Below the pieces are notes generated by a model, which ran no database searches, had not been told where the DNA came from, and was given only the letters and a program-made list of their open reading frames with translations. 64,000 nt of DNA from Rhizobium sp. J15 (lineage in GTDB: Bacteria; Pseudomonadota; Alphaproteobacteria; Rhizobiales; Rhizobiaceae): the NCBI RefSeq assembly GCF_002531825.1, contig NZ_NWSX01000006.1, positions 124,001-188,000 of the forward strand, given 5' to 3'. Shown here in pieces: positions 19,326 to 28,289 of this stretch (the stretch's first letter is position 1; each line of letters begins with the position of its first letter). A program made the translations under genes and the position numbers.

Positions 19326-20624
19326 TTATCCCATGTAGCCATACATTGGGAAGCGGTCTGTGAGGTTGACCACCTTGCCGCGCACGGCGGCTTCAACGGC
19401 GGCGTTGCCTTCATCGGAATTGGCAGCCTTCAGGCCGTCGAGAACCTCGACGATCAGATTGCCGATTTCACGGAATTCAGCTTCCTTGAAGCCGCGAGTC
19501 GTGCCGGCCGGGGCGCCGAGACGCACGCCGGAGGTGACGAAGGGCTTTTCCGGATCGAAGGGAATGCCGTTCTTGTTGCAGGTGATGTAGGCGCGGCCGA
19601 GCGCAGCCTCGGCGCGCTTGCCGGTGGCGTTCTTCTTGCGCAGGTCGACCAGCATCAGGTGGTTGTCGGTGCCGCCGGAAACGACGTCGAGGCCGCCCGC
19701 GATCAGCGTTTCGGCAAGCGCCTTGGCATTCTTGACGATCTGGGCAGCGTATTCCTTGAACTCCGGCTGCAGCGCCTCGCCGAAGGCAACCGCCTTGGCA
19801 GCGATGATGTGCATCAGCGGGCCGCCCTGGAGGCCCGGGAAGACAGCCGAGTTGAACTTCTTGGCCAAATCCTCCTCATTGGTGAGGATGACGCCGCCGC
19901 GCGGGCCGCGCAGCGACTTGTGGGTCGTGGTCGTGGCGACATGGCAGTGCGGGAACGGCGACGGATGCTGGCCGCCGGCGACGAGACCGGCGATATGGGC
20001 CATGTCGACCATCAGATAGGCGCCGACCGAGTCGGCGATCTCGCGGAAGCGCTTCCAGTCCCAGATGCGGGAATAGGCGGTGCCGCCGGCGATGATGAGC
20101 TTCGGCTTGTGCTCTTCGGCCTTGCGGGCGACCTCATCCATGTCGAGCAGGTTGTCGCCCTCGCGCACGCCGTAGGACACGACGTTGAACCACTTGCCGG
20201 ACATGTTGACCGGCGAACCGTGCGTGAGATGGCCACCCGAATTCAGGTCGAGACCCATGAAGGTATCGCCGGGCTGCAGCAGCGCCAGGAACACGGCCTG
20301 GTTCATCTGCGAGCCGGAATTCGGCTGGACGTTGGCGAAATTGACGCCGAACAGCTTCTTGGCGCGCTCGATCGCCAGTTCCTCGGCGATATCGACGAAC
20401 TGGCAGCCGCCGTAGTAGCGCTTGCCGGGATAACCCTCGGCATATTTGTTGGTCATGATGGAGCCCTGGGCTTCCAGCACGGCGCGGGAGACGATGTTCT
20501 CGGAAGCGATCAGTTCGATCTCGTGCCGTTGGCGACCGAGTTCCTTTCCGATCGCGCCGAAAATTTCCGGATCGACGTCCGCAAGCGAGCGATTGAAGAA
20601 GACTTCGGTGGAAGCATTGGTCAT
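19326..20624 (-). CDS. glyA: Serine hydroxymethyltransferase
   Basis: PLP enzyme that interconverts serine and glycine and feeds one-carbon units to folate. 432 residues. [34 protein letters not shown] and the PLP-lysine motif [14 protein letters not shown] are all intact. The ATG at 20624 is preferred (GAGGAG lies seven bases upstream); another ATG five codons earlier overlaps that site. First gene of the glyA-nrdR-ribD-ribE operon. Confidence 0.97.
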   Translation of the reverse strand: MTNASTEVFFNRSLADVDPEIFGAIGKELGRQRHEIELIASENIVSRAVLEAQGSIMTNKYAEGYPGKRYYGGCQFVDIAEELAIERAKKLFGVNFANVQPNSGSQMNQAVFLALLQPGDTFMGLDLNSGGHLTHGSPVNMSGKWFNVVSYGVREGDNLLDMDEVARKAEEHKPKLIIAGGTAYSRIWDWKRFREIADSVGAYLMVDMAHIAGLVAGGQHPSPFPHCHVATTTTHKSLRGPRGGVILTNEEDLAKKFNSAVFPGLQGGPLMHIIAAKAVAFGEALQPEFKEYAAQIVKNAKALAETLIAGGLDVVSGGTDNHLMLVDLRKKNATGKRAEAALGRAYITCNKNGIPFDPEKPFVTSGVRLGAPAGTTRGFKEAEFREIGNLIVEVLDGLKAANSDEGNAAVEAAVRGKVVNLTDRFPMYGYMG

Positions 20625-20784
20625 GGGCGGGCTCCTCAACTGGAATGCGCTGAGGTATTAGCCTTCCGCCGTGGCAAGGGCAATACGAAGAACGACATTT
20701 GCTGAGCAAAGCGCGCGCTCCAGTCATTTTGCGACAGCGCAAAACTAAGAACCGGCGGTCACGTTACCGAGCGCCCTCCCCGGC

Positions 20785-20815
20785 ATAAAAAAACCGCGCC
20801 GGGAGGGCGCGGTTT
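20785..20815 (-). terminator. Intrinsic terminator downstream of the L,D-transpeptidase gene
   Basis: A perfect 10-bp stem AAACCGCGCC (20791-20800) and GGCGCGGTTT (20806-20815) with a five-base loop. Read leftward it ends in seven T residues. It lies 26 bases past the transpeptidase stop codon. Confidence 0.92.
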
Positions 20816-20840
20816 GAAGATGCGATGCGGAGGTCGCCGC

Positions 20841-22142
20841 TTACTGGACCGGCTGTTCCATGCCCGCCGTGGTATCGAGCGCGAGCTCCGCGTTGCCATC
20901 CATCTGATAGATGTCGTCGCGGAACTGGACGATGCCGTCGGGCATGCCCCAAGCGGAGATGTAGACGAAATAGACGGGCACTTCCGTGGCCAGCTTGATC
21001 GGCGTGTTGACGCCGCTTGCGATCACCTGCTCCATCTGCTGGCGGTTCCAGCCCGGTGTTTCGCGCAGCAGCCAGTTCGTCAGGTCGCGCACGTTCTGCA
21101 CGCGAACGCAACCCGAGGATTCGAAGCGCATCAGCTTGTTGAACAGGCCCTGCTGCGGCGTGTCGTGCATGTACTCGCCGTTCTTGTTGTAGAAGTTGAT
21201 CTTCGTCGAGGCCATGGCGTTGATCTTGCCCGGGTCCTGGCGGAACATCAGGTTCGGCGCCTCGCCGTTCCAGTCGACGGTTTCAGGCGCAACTTCGTTG
21301 CCCTTGCCGTCGATCAGGCGGATGGCGTTCTTTTCGAGATAGGTCGGGTCCTTGCGCATCAGCGGCATGATGTCCTTCTCGACGATCGAGCGCGGCGCTG
21401 TCCAATAGGGGTTGAGGATGACCTCGTAGACCTTCGAGTTGACGATATGCGTCGGGCGACTGAGACGGCCGACGACTGCGGTGTGGCGCGTCGCGACGCT
21501 GCCGTCTTCGACAGCTTCGACGTAGGCGGCCGGGATGTTGACCATCAGGTGGCGGCGGCCGAGGTCTTCGGGGAAGGTCTGCAGGCGGACGACATTGGTG
21601 TTCAGCTGCTGCAGGCGGACATCGGCCGGGATGTTCATCGCCTTCAGCGTGAATTCGCCGAGAACGCCATCGGCCGGAAGGCCGTGACGGGCCTGGAAGC
21701 GCTTGACCGCGCCATCGACATAGGAATCGAAGGCGTTCGACAGGCCGGCCTCGCGCGGCAGGTCGCCGGTGATCGCGAGGCGCTGGCGCAGCGCCTGGAC
21801 CGCGGGATGGCTGACGCCGAGTTGCAGGCGCTGGTCACCGGGGTTGACTTCAGGCCAGCCGCCGGCGGCCGCGATCTGCTGATACTGCATGATCGCCTGC
21901 TGCGCGCTGGCGACCGATTGGGGGCCGAGGATCGGCGTGTTGGAAACGACGGCGGTTGCCGTGCGCGAAGCCGCCTTGGCGTCGAACTGATCGTCCCAGT
22001 TGCCGCGTTTCGGGGCATTCAGGAGCCCATCGAGCGCCGATTGCGCGAATGCGGGGGCGGCAAGCGCGCCAGCACCAACTGTTGCTGCCGACGCCAGGAA
22101 AGCGCGGCGCGAGAGAGCTTCATTTCCGTTTTTCTTCGACAT
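20841..22142 (-). CDS. ldtP: L,D-transpeptidase, LdtP-like
   Basis: 433 residues. A twin-arginine-type signal (SRRAFLASAATVGAGALAA followed by PAFA) sends it to the periplasm. A peptidoglycan-binding type 1 repeat is seen around HPAVQALRQRL to GVLGEFTLKAMN, followed by the YkuD catalytic domain with NPYWTAPRSI, the conserved HDTP and the catalytic Cys in FESSGCVRV. Such enzymes make 3-3 cross-links in peptidoglycan. In Liberibacter the homologue LdtP is controlled by the MarR protein LdtR; an LdtR-like gene lies 3.2 kb upstream here, separated by an accessory patch. Start at the ATG at 22142. Confidence 0.88.
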   Translation of the reverse strand: MSKKNGNEALSRRAFLASAATVGAGALAAPAFAQSALDGLLNAPKRGNWDDQFDAKAASRTATAVVSNTPILGPQSVASAQQAIMQYQQIAAAGGWPEVNPGDQRLQLGVSHPAVQALRQRLAITGDLPREAGLSNAFDSYVDGAVKRFQARHGLPADGVLGEFTLKAMNIPADVRLQQLNTNVVRLQTFPEDLGRRHLMVNIPAAYVEAVEDGSVATRHTAVVGRLSRPTHIVNSKVYEVILNPYWTAPRSIVEKDIMPLMRKDPTYLEKNAIRLIDGKGNEVAPETVDWNGEAPNLMFRQDPGKINAMASTKINFYNKNGEYMHDTPQQGLFNKLMRFESSGCVRVQNVRDLTNWLLRETPGWNRQQMEQVIASGVNTPIKLATEVPVYFVYISAWGMPDGIVQFRDDIYQMDGNAELALDTTAGMEQPVQ

Positions 22143-22560
22143 AGTCCCAACCACTGAATGCCGCTATGAAGGAAGCGCGGCCCTTTGCGATATCACTGCG
22201 CGCTAACGCAGATCCCTATCCATTCGTTCTCCCGGCGCATCAGAAAATCCCGCCCGCCGCATCACAAAATCGCGATGCGAAAGCCTGAACGTTCCTGGTC
22301 CATTGAAAGCGCCGGTTGTTAAGCATTCCGCTGCCACACCAATATGGCCAATTCGTGTTGCCGGGTGGGAAGACAAGCCGCCGGCTCCGGGAACACGACA
22401 CAACGAACCATATGACGGCGTAAATCGTGCCGGTTAATAACGGCTAAAAAACGGCTTGGATACAGGCGACAACGCTTGCCTGCCTTGCGTTGCAAAGATG
22501 CCACGTCAAGGCGAGGGGAAGGCATTTATAAAAGCGGCTTCGATGAAGCCGCCCCATATG
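22143..22560. other. Intergenic region upstream of ldtP
   Basis: 418 bases without a credible gene. The right third carries the terminator of the DUF4238 gene (22526-22552). The left part must hold the ldtP promoter. Base composition falls toward the right, marking the approximate left edge of the low-GC patch. Confidence 0.4.
22526..22552 (-). terminator. Intrinsic terminator of the DUF4238 gene
   Basis: Perfect 8-bp stem GCGGCTTC (22534-22541) and GAAGCCGC (22545-22552) with a three-base loop; on the leftward strand TTTTATAA follows. It begins eight bases past the stop codon. Confidence 0.88.
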
Positions 22561-23436
22561 TCAATCGCTACGTTCAGGTCGCACAAACGACGGATACGGA
22601 AGCCTACCCATTTGTTGACGTACATCGCTCAGCTGAGCCGCATCCTGCGCGTAGATAAATTTACGTCCCTGTCCTACCACGAGCTTGTTCACTTCGCGCA
22701 CCATCTTGCCGGTTGGCATGGCGCAAAACTGATCGGCAAACTGGACCGTCGTACAAGCCAGGAATAGCTTCGTTGGGCTGATCGGAAGCGCGAAGTGACC
22801 GGCGTATTGGACCATCCCGTTGCTCATCATTATCGGCCTGTCCGACGTCATGAGCCGACGTGAGACCACGCTGATATCGATCACTCTCCAGTGCATCGTT
22901 CGAAGAAGATAGTTAACGTTGTTCCGCTGCACGAGATTGGTCATCACCAGTATCGCAGACCGCTCGACACGAGCTGGCCGATTAGTCATCAGCCACTCTT
23001 CAAAGGTTTCCGGATCGCCCGGCGCCTTAAGACTCTCATATTCCGCCTGAATTCTTGCGTCAGGCTTCCGGAGTTCGTTGCAGAAGCTTTCTTTAAATTT
23101 TGCCATTTCTTCCGGATTGCGGAAGACCATCGAGAGAACGAACCTCGTCCATGATTCTCGCGTTTTCGGATCGGCCGGTATTTGGCCCGACAGCATCATG
23201 TCTCGTGCTTTAACGGCCTCATTGTCCAGAAGGGCCATAAAGGCCTTCTCCACATTCTGCTTCGTCTCTTCAGTAGCACCGGGTAAGGTGTACAAGTCTG
23301 GAGCATAGCCCGTCTGCTTGGTGAATACGCGCTTGGTTGTCACCTGGTTTTGGTAACCGCGCTTAAACTCCTGTAGACGATTGTCATTTCCCTCCCATGG
23401 GCGAAGGTAAAATTGCGGAATATAATGGTGCTTCAA
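22561..23436 (-). CDS. DUF4238 protein
   Basis: 291 residues. The family signature KHHYIPQFYLRPW stands at the very N-terminus. A TTG at 23436 is chosen as start since AGGAG lies seven bases upstream and the signature begins at residue 2; a TTG nine codons earlier is also open. Middle and C-terminal parts carry conserved-looking SDRPIMMSNG and FALPISPTKLFL segments, also seen in this family. No signal peptide or membrane helix. DUF4238 proteins are scattered in bacteria, archaea and phages with no known function; the His-rich start might bind metal (inference). Codon use and base composition are lower in G+C than in both neighbours, indicating transfer. It has its own terminator. Confidence 0.82.
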   Translation of the reverse strand: MKHHYIPQFYLRPWEGNDNRLQEFKRGYQNQVTTKRVFTKQTGYAPDLYTLPGATEETKQNVEKAFMALLDNEAVKARDMMLSGQIPADPKTRESWTRFVLSMVFRNPEEMAKFKESFCNELRKPDARIQAEYESLKAPGDPETFEEWLMTNRPARVERSAILVMTNLVQRNNVNYLLRTMHWRVIDISVVSRRLMTSDRPIMMSNGMVQYAGHFALPISPTKLFLACTTVQFADQFCAMPTGKMVREVNKLVVGQGRKFIYAQDAAQLSDVRQQMGRLPYPSFVRPERSD

Positions 23437-23942
23437 CGGCGTCTCCTGGCGCCACTCAGACAATAGACCGTCAATGAAAGATCGCTCGCACTATCTCCAT
23501 CGAAGGTGCAAACTTTTCACCGTGCAAAACAATCACGAGGAAACCGCTCAAGGCTGCAATGAACTTGGGAGTTATTGTCACCTTGAACCCCCGTCCACGT
23601 ATGAACGTAAGATCCATCCTCTATCTCCGAGGAAACTAAATTTGTTGGTGACTAGGTCCGCCGCATGCACTCTAGCGGTATCGATATTGTAGCTCGGGCG
23701 ATCCAAAGTCAATTGCATGCAGCATATCGGACAACCCTTAATGCGGAGATAACCTTTGTGAATGAACCGTAAATGTTCCTGATTTGTTTACTTAATTAGG
23801 CCGCCATAAGGGAGCAAGTGGAGGCGATGCCTATCCTTTAGGTCTCGGCTTTTTAGTGACCATCAACAACGGCGGTGTGGGTTCACGGGAGAAGGGGTCA
23901 AACCGTATCCATTCAAAAAGCATGACGAGCCCCTTCGGGGCT
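23437..23942. other. Low-GC intergenic region between the two accessory genes
   Basis: 506 bases. The left part should hold the leftward promoter of the DUF4238 gene. The middle (about 23700-23800) is A/T-rich. Short open frames here have no ribosome site or family character. At the right end a 6-bp GC hairpin borders the next gene. A small RNA is possible but not demonstrated. Confidence 0.4.
23923..23942 (-). terminator. Hairpin at the end of the TIR-like gene
   Basis: Stem AGCCCC (23928-23933) and GGGGCT (23937-23942) with a TTC loop, immediately after the leftward stop codon. Leftward, five T residues come eight bases beyond the stem; rightward, TTATT follows at once. It could act in either direction. 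Confidence 0.6.
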
Positions 23943-24863
23943 TTATTCTATGCGCCGACCCGCCGAGATATCTATACCATACCCCATCGCCTCAAGCTGC
24001 TTCGCTATGTCATGAGCAGCTTTGAGGTTCCTCTCATTGTAAAGTACGCTGTAGAGGGCGCTAACCTCATTCTCTTCGGTCTTCGCAAATGACTCGAAAT
24101 GCGTCTCCATGGCCCTCTGCGAGTCTTGATGGAGCTGGCGAGTAGATTGAAGGTTCGCGACGACCTTGATCGTGATCTCGTCCTGAGCAAAACGCAGTAC
24201 AGTTCGGCGCCCATAATCGGCCCCTCTAATGGGCTTAACGGATGGCCGCAGCAGAGCCTCAGCTACTGAATTCGAAATGGGAAACTCCGCTCGTTCGAGC
24301 AGCGCCAAACGCGCATCGAAAGTAGCCATCTGGTCCTGCAACACCTTCTCGCTCGGCGTTGCACTTTCTTCAAACTTCACTATCCCACGGGTGCGCGTGA
24401 CAGGGTTGTCGACCTTGAAGCCCTCCGCGAACGTCGCGTCCAAAGCCTCCTTCAGAGCGACCTTTGCCGATACGAGCGCCTGCGGCGTTGTCACAGAGAA
24501 TGTGATGTGCCTGAACAGCTTTATATCAAATGGTATCGGGTCGCCGACGCGGCTCATATGGATGATCGCCTTGTTCACGACGTGCCGGACGCCGATCTCG
24601 TAAAATACATTGGGATTGAGCGTCGTAATGTCAGCGATGACCAATTCGGCATCAAGCAGCTGTTCAATGATCTGAACGTCGATCAACCCAGGCGCAGGCA
24701 TCTTGTCTGCACGGATGACCTTGTAGTTTGAATAATGCTCCGCGAAGACAGGCTTGATTATGCCGTCGAGCAGCCAGTCAGCGTGGACGCGCTCCGGACT
24801 TCCATCCTCCCCAATAGGACTTACGACAAAACATACAGGTTGCTTAACTTTGGACGGCGTCAT
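23943..24863 (-). CDS. TIR / nucleoside-deoxyribosyltransferase-like protein
   Basis: 306 residues, no signal peptide. The first 125 residues form a Rossmann-like nucleotide-processing domain: CFVVSPIGED (11-20), RADKMPAPGLIDVQIIEQLL (51-70), VIADITTLNPNVFYEIGVRH (75-94) with a candidate catalytic Glu89. This pattern is typical of TIR-like and nucleoside 2-deoxyribosyltransferase-like domains, many of which break down NAD+ or nucleotides in phage defence. The rest (about 130-306) is mainly helical, with coiled character near 155-180 and 240-290, perhaps a sensing or oligomerising region. GGGAG precedes the ATG at 24863. G+C is visibly lower than in core genes. A defence role is inference; a housekeeping nucleotide role is not excluded. 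Confidence 0.75.
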   Translation of the reverse strand: MTPSKVKQPVCFVVSPIGEDGSPERVHADWLLDGIIKPVFAEHYSNYKVIRADKMPAPGLIDVQIIEQLLDAELVIADITTLNPNVFYEIGVRHVVNKAIIHMSRVGDPIPFDIKLFRHITFSVTTPQALVSAKVALKEALDATFAEGFKVDNPVTRTRGIVKFEESATPSEKVLQDQMATFDARLALLERAEFPISNSVAEALLRPSVKPIRGADYGRRTVLRFAQDEITIKVVANLQSTRQLHQDSQRAMETHFESFAKTEENEVSALYSVLYNERNLKAAHDIAKQLEAMGYGIDISAGRRIE

Positions 24864-25349
24864 TGTTTTTCTCCCAGCGACCCCCATCAACTAGCGGTTT
24901 TAGAAATGCCTTTCAACTTAGAGAGGAGGGTTATCCGCAGCGCGCAATCCGATGAAACTCGTGGCGTTGCAGTATCTCAATTTCTGCCAAGACACGAACA
25001 AAAACCGCACGATTACTTACGTCCGGAAGTCGCCTGTCCAACAGAAGCGGGATGGGCGGGTGGTTGCCGTGAACGCGGAGGCTTAGAGGCGGAGCCGTAT
25101 GCTGTTTTTGAGCGTGCGCGCGAACACGATTGCCGTCACCGTCGTGATGACATAACGCGCCCTCCTCATCGAAGAGCATCAAGCAGAAAAGCGCATCGCG
25201 GAGGGAAAGCCGCTTTGCGCTTTAGGCGCCGATTGGAGGTCGGAATTTCTGGCGCGCAAGTGGCGCGTAAACCTACGCCACCCTGTGCCTTTTTACGCGT
25301 TTTGCGCCAGTTAAAGCACTCTGATATCGAAGCAGAAACAATCCGCGCT
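24864..25349. other. Intergenic region with possible degraded coding sequence
   Basis: 486 bases between the TIR-like gene and ldtR. On the + strand one reading frame from about 24951 to 25316 gives peptide-like text (start MKLVALQYLNFCQ, later LLIEEHQAEKRIAEGKPL) but is broken by an in-frame TAG and TAA. This may be the remnant of a gene; I do not recognise the family. The region must also hold the TIR-like gene's promoter at its left end. Confidence 0.35.
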
Positions 25350-25865
25350 TTAAAGACGATACAGGATCTGGTCGTTCCAGAAGCGGTCCAGGCGCTGGAG
25401 CAGCTTGTTCATCTGGGTGAACTCGTCGGTGCCGATGCCGCCGACCTTGTCGATCGAGGCGATGTGGCGTTCGTAGAGCTTGGCGACCGTTTCGGCGATA
25501 TCCTGGCCGGTTTCGGTCAGGCTGATGCGGACCGAGCGGCGGTCGATGCGTGAGCGCTGGTGGTTGATGAAGCCGAGATCGACCAGCTTCTTGACGTTGT
25601 AGGAAACGTTGGAGCCGAGATAGTAGCCACGCGAGCGCAGCTCGCCGGCGGTCAGCTCGGAATTGCCGATGTTGAAAAGGAGCAGCGCCTGGATGGCATT
25701 GACGTCGCTGCGGCCCTGACGGTCGAACTCGTCCTTGATGACGTCGAGAAGACGGCGGTGAAGACGTTCGACAAGATGAAGGGATTCCATGTAAAGATCA
25801 CGGATGCCCTGATCCTGCTGGTCACGGAAGTTAGATACCGCCTGCGGCTTGATTTTCGTATTCAT
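25350..25865 (-). CDS. ldtR: MarR-family regulator, LdtR-like
   Basis: 171 residues. A central winged helix: NAIQALLLFNIGNSELTAGE, the recognition region RGYYLGSNVSYNVKKLVDLG and the wing QRSRIDRRSVRISLT. The shape and length match LdtR, which in Liberibacter and Sinorhizobium controls an L,D-transpeptidase and stress tolerance. Such a transpeptidase gene lies 3.2 kb downstream, on the same strand. The symbol is inferred from similarity in memory and context. Start at the ATG at 25865; its promoter should lie in the A/T-rich stretch near 25920-25960. Confidence 0.8.
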   Translation of the reverse strand: MNTKIKPQAVSNFRDQQDQGIRDLYMESLHLVERLHRRLLDVIKDEFDRQGRSDVNAIQALLLFNIGNSELTAGELRSRGYYLGSNVSYNVKKLVDLGFINHQRSRIDRRSVRISLTETGQDIAETVAKLYERHIASIDKVGGIGTDEFTQMNKLLQRLDRFWNDQILYRL

Positions 25866-25994
25866 ATTGACTGCCTCACTGTTTGTTTGGCGGTGTCGTT
25901 TTCTTCCCGCCTTGAGTGAGACCCTATCGAATACATATAAAATTCGACTTAAACCGCAGGCTTAACGGAGCCTTACTGGAAACCCCACGTTGTC

Positions 25995-26432
25995 TCAGGG
26001 TAAATCAACGCTTACCTGGCGGCGGTGCCGGCGCTTTTCCAGCCAGAGCAGCAGGCGGAAAATCCAATAGACGACGGCGACCATGGCATGCAGCAGGATG
26101 ATCAGCTGGTTGGCGCCGAAAATGTCGGGCAGCAGCCCATGCATGACGATCTGGCCACCGGCCGCCAGCACCCAGATGACGGGACCCCATGAGACGGTCA
26201 GCCAGAGGCCGAGTGAAGCGACGGGGAACAGCACGGCAAGGCTGGTGCTCGCCACCTTCCACGGCAGGCTCAAAAGATCGAAGCGGCCGCTGCCGACCAG
26301 CGAATAGCCGACGAGCATCGCCCAATACTGCAGGCCGAACCAGAAGCAGGACACCGCCACCAGCCTCAGGAAGAGAATGAAAAGAAGATCCGCCAGCGTG
26401 CGTTTCGGTATCGTCGGGGAATCGGTTTCCAT
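25995..26432 (-). CDS. DUF6163 family membrane protein
   Basis: 145 residues with four predicted membrane helices (about 15-40, 55-75, 80-100, 105-130), ending in a basic tail LEKRRHRRQ. It is a small inner-membrane protein found in Rhizobiales beside hemB; function unknown. The ATG at 26432 is taken because the hydrophobic part begins soon after; the frame upstream overlaps the divergent hemB promoter region. Confidence 0.78.
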   Translation of the reverse strand: METDSPTIPKRTLADLLFILFLRLVAVSCFWFGLQYWAMLVGYSLVGSGRFDLLSLPWKVASTSLAVLFPVASLGLWLTVSWGPVIWVLAAGGQIVMHGLLPDIFGANQLIILLHAMVAVVYWIFRLLLWLEKRRHRRQVSVDLP

Positions 26433-26563
26433 AGCGCAAACTTCGGTTTTGGGGTTGTCTCGTTGCGAGCGGTTTTCCGCCGCGGCCAATCGTCCGGTTT
26501 GGATTTTCCGGGCGCCATGATAATGAGCGCTCCGATAAATGGAATGGGCCAGGGGCAGATATC

Positions 26564-27577
26564 ATGCAGGACAGGACGCATCTCGTCGACGAAATCACCG
26601 GCCATCGCCGCATGCGGCGCAACCGCAAGGCGGATTGGACGCGCCGTCTGGTACAGGAGAACCGGCTGACGGTCGACGACCTGATCTGGCCGATCTTCAT
26701 CGTGCCGGGTTCCGGCATTATCGATCCGATCCCGGCCATGCCCGGCGTCAACCGCATGAGCATCGACACGGCCGTCGAAGCCGCGCGCGAAGCGGCCGGC
26801 CTCGGCATTCCGGCGCTTGCGACCTTTCCCAATATCGAGATGGAGCTGCGCGACGAAACGGGCTCGAACAGCCTCGAAGCCAACAACCTGATCAACCAGG
26901 CGACGGCGGCGATCAAGAAGGCGGTGCCCAATATCGGCGTCATCACCGATGTCGCGCTCGATCCCTTCACCAGCCACGGCCATGACGGCATCTTGAGAGA
27001 CGGCGAGATCGTCAACGACGAGACGGTCGATCAGGTGGCGCGCGCTGCCGTGATGCAGGCCGATGCGGGCGCCGACATCATCGCGCCGTCGGAAATGATG
27101 GACGGGCGGATCGGCGCGATCCGCATGGCGCTCGATGCGGCCGGCCACCAGAACGTCGGCATCATGAGTTATGCGACGAAATTCGCCTCCGCCTTCTACG
27201 GTCCCTATCGCGAGGCGATCTCGACAGGCGGGCTGCTGAAGGGCGACAAGAAGACCTATTATATAGATCCCGCAAACGGCACCGAAGCGATCCGCGACGC
27301 CGCCCTCGACGTCGAGGAAGGCGCCGATATGCTAATGGTCAAGCCCGGCCTGCCCTATCTCGACATCTGCTGGCGCATGAAGGAGGCCTTCGGCCTGCCG
27401 ACTTTCGCCTATCAGGTGTCCGGCGAATACAGCCAGATCAAGGCGGCGGCGATGAGCGGCTGGATCGACGGCGAGCGGGCGATGCTGGAAACGCTGCTGT
27501 CGTTCAAACGGGCGGGCTGCGACGGCATCCTCACCTATTTCGCGGTCGAGGTGGCGAAAATCCTCAGCAAACGCTGA
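26564..27577 (+). CDS. hemB: Delta-aminolevulinic acid dehydratase (porphobilinogen synthase)
   Basis: Condenses two 5-aminolevulinates to porphobilinogen in haem synthesis. 337 residues. The active-site lysines are in IMSYATKFASAFYGP and MLMVKPGLPYLD. The metal site reads DVALDPFTSHGHDG, that is Asp/Ala instead of the Cys triad of zinc enzymes, so it belongs to the Mg-type class known from rhizobia and plants. Divergent from the DUF6163 gene. Confidence 0.97.
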   Translation: MQDRTHLVDEITGHRRMRRNRKADWTRRLVQENRLTVDDLIWPIFIVPGSGIIDPIPAMPGVNRMSIDTAVEAAREAAGLGIPALATFPNIEMELRDETGSNSLEANNLINQATAAIKKAVPNIGVITDVALDPFTSHGHDGILRDGEIVNDETVDQVARAAVMQADAGADIIAPSEMMDGRIGAIRMALDAAGHQNVGIMSYATKFASAFYGPYREAISTGGLLKGDKKTYYIDPANGTEAIRDAALDVEEGADMLMVKPGLPYLDICWRMKEAFGLPTFAYQVSGEYSQIKAAAMSGWIDGERAMLETLLSFKRAGCDGILTYFAVEVAKILSKR

Positions 27578-27650
27578 ATTGGATGGCGATGATTGCATTT
27601 CGTCTTGCTGACACCATATCAGCGGCATCGCTTTTCCTGAGGAGATTGAG

Positions 27651-28109
27651 ATGAGCTACAACCCCAACCCGCTTTATGCCGCACCGGAGGACTGGCGCGC
27701 CTATAGCGGCGTGTTGAGCCGCCGTGTCTTCGCCTTCATCCTCGATTACGTCATCGTGGCGCTGCTCTGGATTCCAGCAGCGGTCGTGCTGTTCTTCCTG
27801 TCGATCCTCACGCTCGGGCTCGGCTTTCTTCTCTACCCTGCCCTCTTCGTCATCGTCGCCGGCATTTACTTCGGCCTGACGGTCGGCGGGCCGAGCCAGG
27901 CCTCGCTCGGCATGCGTGCGATGGGGATCGCGATGATGCGCGTCGACGGACGGCCGCTGGATTTCCTGACGGCGGTCGTGCATCTGGCGCTGTTCTGGAT
28001 CCTCAACTCGGTGCTGACGCCGCTCATTCTGCTCGTCGGCCTGTTTACCGAGCGCAGCCGCCTCATCCATGACCTGCTGGTCGGCACGGTGACGGTGCGC
28101 ACCGCCTGA
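27651..28109 (+). CDS. RDD family membrane protein
   Basis: 152 residues with three to four hydrophobic helices. The RDD motif is seen as RRVFAFILDYVIVALLW (Arg, Asp, Asp pattern with RDD-like spacing), with a second conserved piece PSQASLGMRAMGIAMM and the C-terminal RSRLIHDLLVGTVTV. RDD proteins are inner-membrane proteins, some linked to ion exchange; no specific role can be assigned. GAGGAG lies eight bases before the ATG. Ends at a hairpin terminator. Confidence 0.88.
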   Translation: MSYNPNPLYAAPEDWRAYSGVLSRRVFAFILDYVIVALLWIPAAVVLFFLSILTLGLGFLLYPALFVIVAGIYFGLTVGGPSQASLGMRAMGIAMMRVDGRPLDFLTAVVHLALFWILNSVLTPLILLVGLFTERSRLIHDLLVGTVTVRTA

Positions 28110-28116
28110 AACCCGC

Positions 28117-28149
28117 GGCGGAGACGAAATAAAGTCTCCGCCTTCCCTT
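28117..28149 (+). terminator. Stem-loop terminator after the RDD gene
   Basis: Perfect 9-bp stem GGCGGAGAC (28117-28125) and GTCTCCGCC (28134-28142) with an eight-base A-rich loop, followed by the pyrimidine-rich TTCCCTT. Confidence 0.75.
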
Positions 28150-28289
28150 TGCCGGGTGTTGCAGGGCTCCATATCTAAAATTAGAGGACTGAAATGAAGG
28201 GCGCGAACCGCCCCGCTGTTGACGTTTTCTATTCTTAGGTCATGCTGTCAGAAAACGGCACTGTCTCGACAAGGAAACTTCCGCGACAA

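Noticed and set aside
18321..20705. A 794-codon open frame antisense to ribD, nrdR and glyA
   Set aside because: Mirror frame of three well-supported genes in GC-rich DNA; no family motif and no ribosome site.
23474..23692. A 72-codon + strand open frame upstream of the DUF4238 gene
   Set aside because: No ribosome site, no family character, and it lies where the leftward promoter must be.
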